NCBI GenBank assembly: GCA_026873275.1
Contig: JANTUC010000007.1
Coordinates: 558,001 to 622,000 of the forward strand
Origin: Pseudopithomyces maydicus
Taxonomy: Eukaryota > Ascomycota > Dothideomycetes > Pleosporales > Didymosphaeriaceae
DNA length: 64,000 bases
Direction: 5' to 3'
The notes below the pieces were generated by a model. That model saw nothing but the letters and a program-made list of their open reading frames with translations. It ran no database searches and was not told the DNA's origin. Positions within the stretch are counted from its first letter, which is position 1. Each line of letters begins with the position of its first letter. A program made the translations under genes and the position numbers. Below, piece after piece: positions 23,104 to 33,274 of this stretch.

Positions 23104-24174
23104 CTACAGGTAAACTCGTTGCAGATAGTGTGCTAGAAATCCACCTGTCATGCTGCCTCCAGCGAACCAAAAGTCCATTTTGAACCACCAAGCGCAACTC
23201 TCCGGTACACTTAAGTCGACTAAGCTGATCATTGCAGCCAATGCCAAAGTAGTGCCTCCGCATGTGATAATGTAGTAAACTGCAGAAAGCTGAAGATCAA
23301 CTCCAACCTTCACTAGCAACAATATTTGGAAGACTGCCAAGACAGACGACAAGGTCTTCGTGGTATCTTTGAATCGTACAGCCATGGACTTAACACCCGC
23401 TTTCAAGTCATCTTTGAGATCTTGGTGGGCATATATGGTATCGTAAATCTTGTCAAGTTAGCAGATAGGAGGCATCCGAAGTGGATATCATGAATGTACA
23501 TACCATGGTCCAGGAGATATTGGCAGCCATCAACAAAGCAGTTGAAAGGCCTGTCTCGCTCCGTTCAAAGGGGTTAACTCCGAGAAGGTGGCATGAAAAG
23601 ATTATGCCAGCCGCGAAAGGGAATCCAAGTATAAATTGAGGATAATTTGTGAAGCGCTTGCCGAAGGGGTAAATGGTAAAGAGAACGGCAATCCCAATCG
23701 CATCGTAGGCACATTCCTTTGGCCATAAAGACACGAAAATGGCTCCTACCAGGTACAATGCAAGGGTAAATATATGTCCTTGGGCTGTTGAGACGGCACC
23801 TCGAGCAATTGGTCGGTTGCGGCAGCGGGCAACAGCCCTGTCGTACTCTTGGTCTATGTTGTCGTTCCATGTACAGGAGGCCCCCGAAGAATTACACAAC
23901 CGATGAGTAATAAACCACTCTGTTTGAGAAGAAAGCTTGGCTCAGGAACGTCTTTTCTCAGACAGGCTGCGAAAGCCAGACCAAGAATATAAGGAACGTA
24001 AAAGGCATAGAGACCCGCGGGACGTTCTATACGCATCAATTGGGCATATGGAATCCATGACTTGGGAAGTGTCGATACGAATCCCTTCGTCGGCGGCGTG
24101 TACTCTGGTAACGAAGCTAGGTACCCATTACCATTTTTCGAGGCTGTAGTGATAGTTTCGGTCTTGGTTGACAT
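23104..24174 (-). CDS. UbiA-type membrane prenyltransferase, with frame break
   Basis: Integral-membrane aromatic prenyltransferase of the UbiA superfamily (4-hydroxybenzoate polyprenyltransferase/meroterpenoid type), about 338 residues if one frame break is discounted. Exons are 24174-23504 and 23448-23104. The first Asp-rich motif N-D-N-I-D-Q-E-Y-D with following R-C-R-N-R-P is present, and the second, D-T-I-Y-A-H-Q-D with K-D-D, starts at the second exon; both bind the prenyl diphosphate through Mg. Several membrane helices lie between. Just before the first motif, at the C5 run 23881-23885 (G5 on the coding strand), the frame shifts by one; adding one base restores the conserved R-G-A-S-C-T-W-N-D. 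No intron fits. The N-terminus (S-W-I-P-Y-A-Q-L-M-R) resembles meroterpenoid-cluster members more than mitochondrial COQ2, which suggests a role in the pathway. Confidence 0.85.
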
Positions 24175-24347
24175 GATGTAGTTGTGTTGAAACTGTGAAA
24201 AGCCTTAGAAACTGCAATGCTGCTGAATAGTCTTCGCAAGTGAAGGAAAGTATTCGAAGTATAAAAGGCACTAAAACTGTACCATGCTATATTGATACAT
24301 TGCAGATTTCCATTTTGGGATAGGATATGGAATGAACGTAGCCCTAG

Positions 24348-24395
24348 TAAGCTTATTATGGGAGTGCTAAATGCCAGGAAAGCGATGATCACGTG
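24348..24395. promoter_or_regulatory. TAAGCTTA (24348) and ATCACGTG (24388) in shared promoter
   Basis: Exact TAAGCTTA at 24348-24355 and ATCACGTG at 24388-24395, 32 bp apart, in the 418-bp divergent promoter between the UbiA gene (-) and the O-methyltransferase (+). This is the tightest exact pairing of the two octamers in the window and would allow joint control of both genes. No other feature was seen in this promoter. Confidence 0.45.
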
Positions 24396-24592
24396 GGACG
24401 CGTCACATGCTTCGCCAACCTCCAGGGATGAGCAGTCGGACTTCTCTGATATTGTAATGCTGACTCAGCCCGATTATGCATAGAAAGCAATATGCAAGTC
24501 ATGATGGGGCGTTTATTTAGAAAATTCTTCTGCGCAACCCAGGGGACTGAGTTTGACCGGGGAACTGGTGTTGTGTCGATTCTCATTTTACC

Positions 24593-26144
24593 ATGGCTGC
24601 TGCGACTGGTACAAGTTCGCCAGAAGAGATTCTATCTACACTTCTTGAACAAGTTCCTATTATTTCATCAGCGGATCTATCACATGATAGGGAGAATAAG
24701 CGACGAGTTGCTCTAGATACAGCTAGAAAATTAGTTGCAAGCCTGGAGAGACCAGAAGAGACAGCATTCACACAAGCATTCGAAGTCAGTAGCCAAAACC
24801 CTCTCAACGAAAGTCTGACATAAATCTTAGACTCACACGCGCCAACTCTGCCTGAGACTCGCTGTCGATTTAAGGATTTTTCATATCTTAAATGGACTTG
24901 ATGGAAAATCGATCAGTTCCGCATCGCTTAGTGAAAAATGTGATGCGGAAGAAATATTCGTTAGTAAGGCTGTTGTGATTTCACTGTAACATCTCATCGC
25001 TAATGGACTAGTCCGAATCATGCGCATTGTGACTGCAATGGGGTACGCAACAGAAACGGCCGAGAGAACATATTCAGCTACAGGGCTTTCAAAAGCAATG
25101 ACAAACCCAGCAATCGAGGCATGTATGATACATAGGCAAGTTCATCCGTGGGACAGATCATTCTGAGCCTAGTGTTGGCTAATGTGATTAGCTTTGAGAC
25201 AACCGCACGCATTCAGATTAAGATGCCAGAGTATTTCAAAAATAACGGTTACAAATGTCCCACCGACATCTACAAGGGACCTTTTCAGTATGCCTTCGAC
25301 ACAGATCTGTCTTTCTTCCAGTTTATTCACCAATATCCTGAACGCATGAAAATATTCAACACTTACATGACTGGGAACCGTGCTGCACGCAAACATTGGG
25401 TAGACTGGTTTCCCGTGCGTTCCGAGTTGCTTGATGACTTTCAAGCACATGCCGCAAATAACAATGTTTTGCTGGTTGATATGGGAGGTGGAAAAGGGCA
25501 TGATCTGGAACGACTAATTGCAACATTCCCTGAGGCTCATGGTAAAGTAGTCCTGCAGGATCTGCCTGGTACTATTGCAAACTTGAAGGACTTTGGAGGA
25601 GCCATCAATCCCATGGTGCATGATATATTCACCGCCCAGCCTATATATGGTGAGTTATGATACCAGCTTTTAATCGTCACAAGAGGGGATGGCAGCTTTT
25701 TTCAACTATATGCAATTTCGTCTGGCCAGGCATCCCTGCTGCTACTTTTTGAAACACTAAACACATGATACCTTTCCTGTTCTGAAAGAACAAACGTAGC
25801 TGACAATTACTATAGGAGCGAAAGCATATTATACCCACTTTCTCCTGCACGATTTCCCCGACGAAAAGTGCAAGGTGATTTTGTCTCATGTAGCGAAATC
25901 TATGAAGCCTGGGTTTTCGAAACTTTTACTGAACGAGTCACTGCTTCCAGAGAAAGATTGTCCCATCTTTTTTGCCGCTGCAGATATCACAATGATGACA
26001 GGATTAGCTGGACTAAATCGTTCGGAAAAGCAGTGGGTGGCTCTTGTTGAGTCGGTCGGACTGACTGTAGCGAAGATTTGGACTTCGCCGGACAGAGGTG
26101 ATTGTGAAGTGGTGCTAGAAGCAGTATTGAATGCACAAAACTGA
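24593..26144 (+). CDS. SAM-dependent O-methyltransferase (plant-type fold)
   Basis: O-methyltransferase of the Methyltransf_2 family, 413 residues in five exons: 24593-24784, 24831-24963, 25012-25122, 25173-25649 and 25816-26144. The N-terminal dimerisation/winged-helix part carries C-L-R-L-A-V-D-L and R-I-M-R-I-V-T-A-M-G. The SAM site is L-V-D-M-G-G-G-K-G-H in exon 4. The catalytic base lies in H-F-L-H-D-F-P-D-E-K-C at the start of exon 5. An in-frame stop near 24986 disappears when the GTAAGG donor at 24964 is used. The third intron (25123-25172) was chosen because it gives a continuous family sequence leading into K-M-P-E-Y-F. The fourth intron is long (166 bp). Fungal members methylate phenolic or carboxylic oxygens of secondary metabolites. 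It shares a promoter with the UbiA gene, hinting that they act on the same aromatic unit. Confidence 0.87.
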
Positions 26145-26527
26145 TAGAAGATCAGTATATACCACTTTGCAATTATTTTACATGTCATAATAAGCCCGAA
26201 AAATATCCATTTACCTATATGACGCTGAAGGAGGTATCGAACGTTGCTACGTCAGAAAGTCGTAAATGGTGTGAGATGCTGCGCCTGACCTGTTGCTCAA
26301 GCGAAAGTCCGACTCCCTGCCAAAACAGGCATAGATGCGGAACCACTAGCAAGGGCGTAAACGAAATAACAGATCTGCAATAAATTGCATTGTGATTTTT
26401 GACATCCATGGAACATGCCTGCGATTTCTTTAGTACAATTGATTTTGTATTTGGATTAGACTCGAAAATCATTACAACTGAACCTTGATTGTCAATGCAA
26501 AAGACTACGTTGAATAGCAGCATCACT
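26145..26527. other. Intergenic; promoter of P5C reductase
   Basis: Spacer of 383 bp between the O-methyltransferase and the P5C reductase, both on the plus strand. I saw neither of the two recurring octamers in it and no gene. Confidence 0.5.
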
Positions 26528-27510
26528 ATGGCCACCACGATCACACTCATGGGCTGCGGTCTGTGCCTCTAGCAGGTTGAATCATACATATCGTTAACTT
26601 CTTCACAGGTAAGCTTGGAACCTGTGTTCTGAAAGGGCTGCATAAATCTCTCGCAAACCCAGATAAGCGACACGCATTGATGGTAGCTCTCGATGAATGG
26701 CATGGTGCCACTGCGATCGAAACTGGACCCCTATCCCCGGATTTACGATTCTTTGCATGTGTCCGATCAAGCGAAGGAAGAAAACGAATTTTGGACGAAT
26801 GGCGCGATATGCCACGCTCTGTCACAGTAGTCGTGGCGGACAATCTTCGAGCAGCCCAGGAATCCCATGTGGTGATTCTTGGCTGCAAGCCTCGTGCTGC
26901 AGAGGATTTACTCCGAACACCAGGTCTAGCACAAGCGTTGGAAGGAAAACTTGTTATCAGCATTCTCGGTGGCACATCGACACAGAGACTGGAGGAGCTG
27001 CTTTACAGTGACACCCGATTGGAGCATCACAATCGATGCACCTTCGTCAGTGCAATTCCAAATATTGCTGCCGAGTGCGGAGATTCTATTACAATTGTTG
27101 CAGAAGGTGCTTCTCCCCAAGCCTCGGAGACAACAAGGGCTATTTTCTCTCTGGTTGGATGCGTTAAGATAGTGCCTAAATGCGCGACGAGTCAGCTGAC
27201 GGCGCTTTGCGCATCAGCGCCTGCATTTTTAGCGCTCATTATGGAGAGTATGGTGAAAGATTCGGTTAGACGAGGCATAGCAACCGAAGAGGCAGTGGAA
27301 ATGGCAGCACTAGTAATGAAGGGAACGGCGACACTAGTTCTAGCGGGTATGACTCCAAAGAACATCATCGATAGGGTGGCAGTACCCGGAGGTTCGACTG
27401 AAAAAGGCTTACAGATGATGAAAGATCTTAATGTTCCAGAAAGCATCTATGAAGCGGTTAGGGTCACCTCGGACGCAACTTCTGGCTTAATGACCAAGTC
27501 AAAAGATTAA
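26528..27510 (+). CDS. Delta-1-pyrroline-5-carboxylate reductase
   Basis: P5C reductase of 310 residues, which reduces pyrroline-5-carboxylate (or a six-ring homologue) to proline or pipecolate with NAD(P)H. A very short first exon, 26528-26558, joins 26609-27510 and completes the N-terminal dinucleotide-binding loop M-G-C-G-K-L-G; without it the frame starts too late. The Rossmann strand V-V-I-L-G-C-K-P follows, then I-P-N-I-A-A near residue 145. The C-terminal signature region reads G-T-A-T-L-V-L-A-G, then V-A-V-P-G-G-S-T-E-K-G. The donor of intron 1 (GTCTGT) is not a consensus one but gives an exact family match. A cluster-borne copy is known in the apicidin cluster, where it serves pipecolate supply. 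Here it likely provides a cyclic imino acid to the NRPS. Confidence 0.9.
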
Positions 27511-27719
27511 AGGCGCAATGTGGTCTTCCCCCGGTTTCTGATCAGGTCAATTCACTCTCTGTTATTTTATTCATTGCTCTGATGTCTTTACCTCCCAATT
27601 GTAACTTTTTATGTTCAATTTACTACTAGCTACCGTCGAAATAAAATTACCAGGTTCTCAAGACAAAGATAAAAGCCTGGCTACAATACTAATCTTCTTC
27701 AATCCCCCCGAGTCACACC

Positions 27720-30700
27720 TCAACCCCTGTCTCTGCCAGTCATAACTTGCAACAAGTTGTCTGCTTCGCCGCTTTGGTTCACTAGCTTGTGAAAATGTCC
27801 TCCTTGCTTCCACAGCTGTAATGGTGTACCGAATTCTATTGCTCGTCCTCCATCCATGACAAGAACCTTGTCAAAATCGGCCACAGTGCTGATCCGATGC
27901 GCAATCACTAGAAGCGTACTATCGCTGAACTCCTCTCTAATGCTTCTTTGAATCAAAGAGTCAGTTCTTAGATCAACAGCACTGGTGGCTTCATCCATTA
28001 TCATGATCTTTGATTGACAGACCAAAGCTCTCGCAAGGCACAACAATTGGCGTTGTCCTTGGGAGAGATTCAAGCCGCCCTCCGATACCGCACTTTCCAA
28101 AGAATCAAACAGGTTTATAGTACTGTCTTTTTGTCGTGTCTTTTCATCTGAAATCTCGGTTGATGAATGATTAGATAGATGGACTCTACGAAGAGCATGA
28201 CGGAGTTCAACATCCTCGTGGTCCCCGAGAGGATCTAGATTGCTCCTGATGGTTCCTGCAAATAGCACCGGATCTTGTGGAATAATAGCCACCCTAGATC
28301 TGAGGCTTTCTAGATTGATTGTTGAAACATCCAATCCATCGATGATGATCGAACCGGACCTCTGATTTAGAAGCCGAAGAATTGCAAGCGCAAGAGTCGA
28401 TTTCCCAGCCCCGGTTCGCCCGACTATTCCGACGCGCTCTTTCGACTCTATATGAATACTGAAATTTTTCAAGACCAAAGGGAGTTCAGGCGCGTATGCC
28501 GCATCGACATTATTCATGGTAAGAACTCCCCTATTCGGCCAGGAAGCATCGGGTCGAGAGCCGGAGGCATCTTCGGTTTGCAAGCTTCCGTACTCGACAA
28601 TTCTTTCCGTTGAGTTCATGTCAAGCTGAAGATTTGCGTAGCGATTAATGGATTCTTCTGTGTTAGCCGTATAGCCAAAAGCGAAGATCAGTACAAGGCC
28701 CGCGAGCGATGCGTCCACGCCTCTTGCAACAATAAAGATGGCAGCGAGTAACACAAAGAGAGCTCCTAGAATACCAATTCTGAGGTCAACCCATTGTGAC
28801 ACCAGCCAGAACGCCCAGCTACAGCGGCTCTGGTTGTCTAGATGCTGCATCATCTTGAAGATATATTCCTCTGTCTTGTCATAGGCCCGAATCATCGCTA
28901 AGCCATCCAACGCACTACCATACAAATCCATGATAGGCGACTTAGATGTCGATTCAAGCCTTTTCACTTCTCTTGCACCACGCAAGTAGATTGAAGCATA
29001 GTAGAAGCTGATGCAAAGCAAGATTATCTCAGGGAATATCATGTAGATAGACACATAGAGACCAGTCAAGGCAGTGACAGCAATAGACACAACTGCAGCC
29101 ATCAACACATGCGCATCTCCAGGTAGTCGAGAATCCATTATGGCTGAATCTGCAGAGAAGCGATTGAGAAGTCGGCCCAACGGAACAGTGTCCAGCCAGC
29201 GCAATGGAGCCCGTAGAACAGCATGTGTTAACTTCTCATAGAGCCCTCGAGAAGCACGCAGGCCAGCCCAGTATACCAACGCGCTTTTGGTTGTCTCTAG
29301 TATAGCAGCAGCGATTGATATCACGACATATACTAAGATGTAGAATGAGGTCGTATGTGGGGTTCCACTTGGTTTTGGATGCTCATCGCGGCGATGATGA
29401 TGAGATACTGTGGTTCCGAGATTTTTTGCACTGTCACCAGTCCAAATTTTGAGCCAAAATCCACGGGCAAGCAGTGCAACCTGGGATGCGATAATCACTG
29501 CAATAGCGAGGCACCAGAACTTCCAGCCTCCAGACTCAGCAATGTATTTTCGATAGAAAACCCATTTGACAGCCCCTTGCTCCATTTTTTCTTCTTGGAC
29601 TAGAACAATAGGCTTCGATCCAGGTTCTATGCGTAGCCGTGGTGGAAGATTTGTGTTAGTAATCTCCGGTGGCTCAGAGTAAGGCGATGAATAGCTTTTT
29701 TCTCCAGATTTAGATCCGCCCAGACTTTGGCTTATGATCTCATGTGGGAGTATATGTACGGAATATTCTGCATGTGGAAGACATAAATGATGATGGTGTG
29801 TTGCAATAATTCGTGTTCTTCCCTTTGAAAGGCATCCTCTCAAGCCATGCTCAAGGATATAGCGTCCGGTTTCGGCATCCACGGCACTGAAAATGTCATC
29901 GAGAATTATTATTCCAGCTCGGGAATAGAGGGCGCGAGCGAATGTGACCCGGCATCGTTGTCCTCCACTCAAGTTGATGCCCTGTGCGCCAACCTCTGTC
30001 ATGTCTCCATCAACCATTGCTTTCAGGTCTGGAAGGAGAGCAGCGGCGTTCAGAGTCTGTTCATACCGAACTGAATCAAACGGAAGCCCGAAAAGAATGT
30101 TTTGGCGGATTGTGGCATTTTCAATCCAGGGGATCTGTGCGACGTATGCAATGGCTGATGGAATAATCCAATTGTCTGCATTGGCTTTGGAGTCCCAGCG
30201 ATCGTAGGACGGAGTAGCTTTTGGAACTGTAACAGAGCCGGCGAGAATTTCGGCCTCCCCGATTATCGCAGAGAGCAACAAACTTTTTCCGAGACCGCTA
30301 CTTCCATGTATCACGCTGCAACACAAGTCAGTGACATCTAATCAGGTCTTGGGCTCGTAATACCTTAGCTTTCCATTCGGAAATTCTGCAGAGACTCCTT
30401 TCAATTGGAAGAAGCTAGAATCCGTACCGCGCATGTCACGAGGCCATGATATTTCTGCCATGACGAACTTGATGTTATCGCCATCGAGCCTATTTCCAAT
30501 CCTCTCGGGTGCGTATACATGGTTTTCGATCCTTTTACAACTTACAAGAGCATCCAGAGCAATTATAATACCTTGTGGAATCAGAGATAGTGCGAACTCC
30601 AAATTGCCGAAAACTGCCAGGGCAGTGAATGCCACTGAAGCCGACAGTGTTCCATGTATCCAAGCATAGGTGGCAAGTGCCAAGACGGAAAGAATTATTG

Positions 30701-32530
30701 GACTCGCCATCCAAAAAAACCTCAAAACTATTGTCCATATGAAGACGGTCTTCTGTTTTCCCAACTCGGCATCGCGTTGTTCCATGATTTTCTCTTGCCA
30801 TCTCAGCTCAGACGCTGTAAACTTTATTTGCCGTATGGCTTGGAGAGCTTCAGTGACAACTCGTATTTTAGCATCCCGATCTTTCATTAAACCTCCTTGT
30901 GCCTGTGCATATCGCTGCGAGGCTAACATGTTGAGCGGAAGCAAAAACACAGGGGCGAGCAAGCCCACACCTAGGCTGATCCAACCAATCAGACGAACAA
31001 GGACCACGATAGCGACTGTGAAAGTGACAACAATGTTAACAAAGATGTATTGATTAGCCGCGAACTCGGCGATTCTGGGCGCATCGGTGCCGATGAGGTT
31101 GATGACGCCTTGATCCACTTCCTCTGTAGAAGAACCTTCGACGTTATAGCTAGAATCGTTCAGATCTATTGGATCACTAGGGTGTGTGGTGGCTGATTTT
31201 TGGACAGATTTGACGTTTTTTAGTCGTAACGACTTTTGGAACACGATAGCAGACAACTGTGAACGAATAGGGATGCCAAGTGAGGTTTGAGAGATCCATA
31301 TAAGCCTTCAAACAAATTAGCTCAGAGTTACGTGTGTAGATCATAGCACAAACCGAGCGTCGAGAAATTGTTGCACCAAGCTCGACAGTCCGATCCCAAC
31401 GGCCCAGAACCAGGTGCTTGAAGACAAAGCAGCGGACGTATAACTTTGCTGCACCTCAAGCAGAGCTAATAGCCTAAATAAACAAAGAAGTGGTGCATAC
31501 GTCATAAGACTCTGAAGTATGGTAACAAACCAGCCTTGCCAGAAGTTGTAACTGTGTGCATCATATATAGAGAGCCAGAGGGGTCGCCGTTTTGGGACAA
31601 AATATTCCTGTGCCTTTCGGCGTAAAGTTGTTGCTCTCTGTGCATTGCTAACCATTGGGACGTCATTGAAATTAATCTGGGATTTCGATTCTGATCTGCT
31701 CAGCAATAACCTTGCCCAAGCATACGTGTACCTGAGAAGTCGTCAGCTGTGTTTTGTAAGTACTGACCCTGCAATGGCCTTACTTTTCTAGAGCCGAAAC
31801 TGTGTGTTCATCATCTACTCTGCTACCATTGTAATAGACCACGGGCCGTCGCTCTATACTAAGACCGGCCCAAACAATCCAGATTAGAAGAAACAGTCTG
31901 GACGATACACCCAGTCGTTGCACAGTAACTTCAAAAGTATTTTGAGACACAACTGCAGTGTGGGATTCCTGGTATACAGCGTAGGTGATATTTGAAAACA
32001 GGAAGGCGGCTGATAAGGCAATTCTTACACCCAAAACATATCTTCTCACAGATGAAGACTCTTTACAAATAAGGATTGATTGCGCGAAGAGCAGAAGCTA
32101 CCCTTTTTTCTTAGTCATAGACAAATTGGTTTAATGTGGGAAGCCTTACCCATGTTCCAAATTGTAAAATTGTTCCTAAAAGAAGATAATCCGCATTGCC
32201 AGTGTTGATCATACGGTGAATGCCGACCATACCCGTGATTAAACAACCAAAACCGGTAGATAGATTAATCAATGCTCTTAGTGAATGCGCCGAAGATAGC
32301 GATTTCGTTGTGTGACTGGCAGTACCGTCTTCATCTTGGTAGATTCTTTGCAATGTAAAAGAACTGGCTCTCTCCGTTACGGCATGTAAGAAACTAATAA
32401 GTGTGAGGATGGAAACAACAACCGCTGACCCCAATGGTATTGCAAATGGAATGATATCCGAGACATGGTATTTCATGGCGATCCTCGAGCATAGAGAAAA
32501 AAAGGAAGAAGCTTGCGATGAGCGCTGCAT
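27720..32530 (-). CDS. ABCC (MRP-type) multidrug transporter 2
   Basis: Second ABCC transporter, 1536 residues, in five minus-strand exons: 32530-32150, 32097-31784, 31731-31354, 31305-30364 and 30315-27720. All splices keep frame; the third intron uses an unusual GTTTGT donor but rebuilds L-G-I-P-I-R-S-Q-L, a TMD1 landmark. NBD1 has Walker A S-S-G-L-G-K-S, signature L-S-G-G-Q-R and Walker B I-I-I-L-D-D. NBD2 has G-R-T-G-A-G-K-S-T, L-S-Q-G-Q-R-Q-L and I-M-I-M-D-E-A-T-S-A-V-D. The N-terminus is shorter than in transporter 1: the F-G-P and G-F-D-F segment is not seen, so either the start is further upstream or it is truncated. An alternative start is at 32476. It diverges from the NRPS and shares its promoter, as self-protection pumps often do. 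Confidence 0.9.
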
Positions 32531-33274
32531 GTAGCATACGATCCTAGAGGGATAGAAGGAAGGTGCGAGGGGCCCTCTAGGCTAGGTAGGTACAGGTGGA
32601 GTCAGCTGATCCGATACTTTTCGGTTGCTCAGAAAGTGCTCCACTAGATCGGGGCGGTCGATTGGCGGCAACTTTCTCGGCTTCTAAAGGGCTTGATAAG
32701 GTTCCGAGGTTCCATGGTAAGGATCCACAGTTCCCGAAGTCCCGACTCTTATCAATCACGTGGCAAATCCCGTGCCCAGGTACCGAAACACCAGCGTCTT
32801 GTATCAAACGTTGTCCATAGCTCAACAAATGCGCCAATCGATTGGATCCTACTTAGCCAATTTTCTAATATTTGATGTATGAGCAATCACGATCATTCAA
32901 GGGCAGTGCCTAACCTGATGTCGTGAATTTTGCGGCTCGTCCAAGTCGTTCAGTCAGCTTATCCCGATATAGTGTATGTCCAGATCCGGCTAGTGTGGCC
33001 TTTCCTGTCTCCGTACTGAAGGTGTCCCAAGGGTTTTTCCACGGCGTTCTCGGGTATGATCGTGTTCCGATAGGCCAATCCTTGGTAATGCATCTATAGA
33101 CTCCAAATTGCATCAAGATCCGAGGAGACGTTGTTCTGCATCCAATTGTTCATTTGGAACTTCTTCAAATTTCTTGGAATATTGTAATGGAAGAACACGG
33201 GCAGTTTATGAATGAAGTATAGCTTACGATCTTTCTATGGAAATTTCACTGACGTTCTCAAGAGCGTCGCCGTG
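32531..33274. other. Divergent promoter, ABCC transporter 2 / NRPS
   Basis: Region of 744 bp between the transporter (-) and the NRPS (+). It holds ATCACGTG at 32755-32762 and a one-mismatch palindrome, TCAGCTTA, at 32954-32961. A sequence resembling the palindrome with one extra base lies just upstream of the NRPS near 33216-33228. An in-frame ATG at 33212 would extend the NRPS N-terminus by 21 residues. Confidence 0.5.
32755..32762. promoter_or_regulatory. ATCACGTG in NRPS/transporter promoter
   Basis: Exact ATCACGTG, 513 bp upstream of the NRPS start codon and 225 bp upstream of the transporter start. The same octamer occurs upstream of 2OG oxygenase 1, in the UbiA/O-methyltransferase promoter and in the region upstream of the bANK regulator. 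Confidence 0.35.

Noticed and set aside
24964..25011. In-frame stop in the O-methyltransferase, as if a pseudogene
   Set aside because: It lies within a 48-bp intron; splicing yields the conserved R-I-M-R segment in frame.
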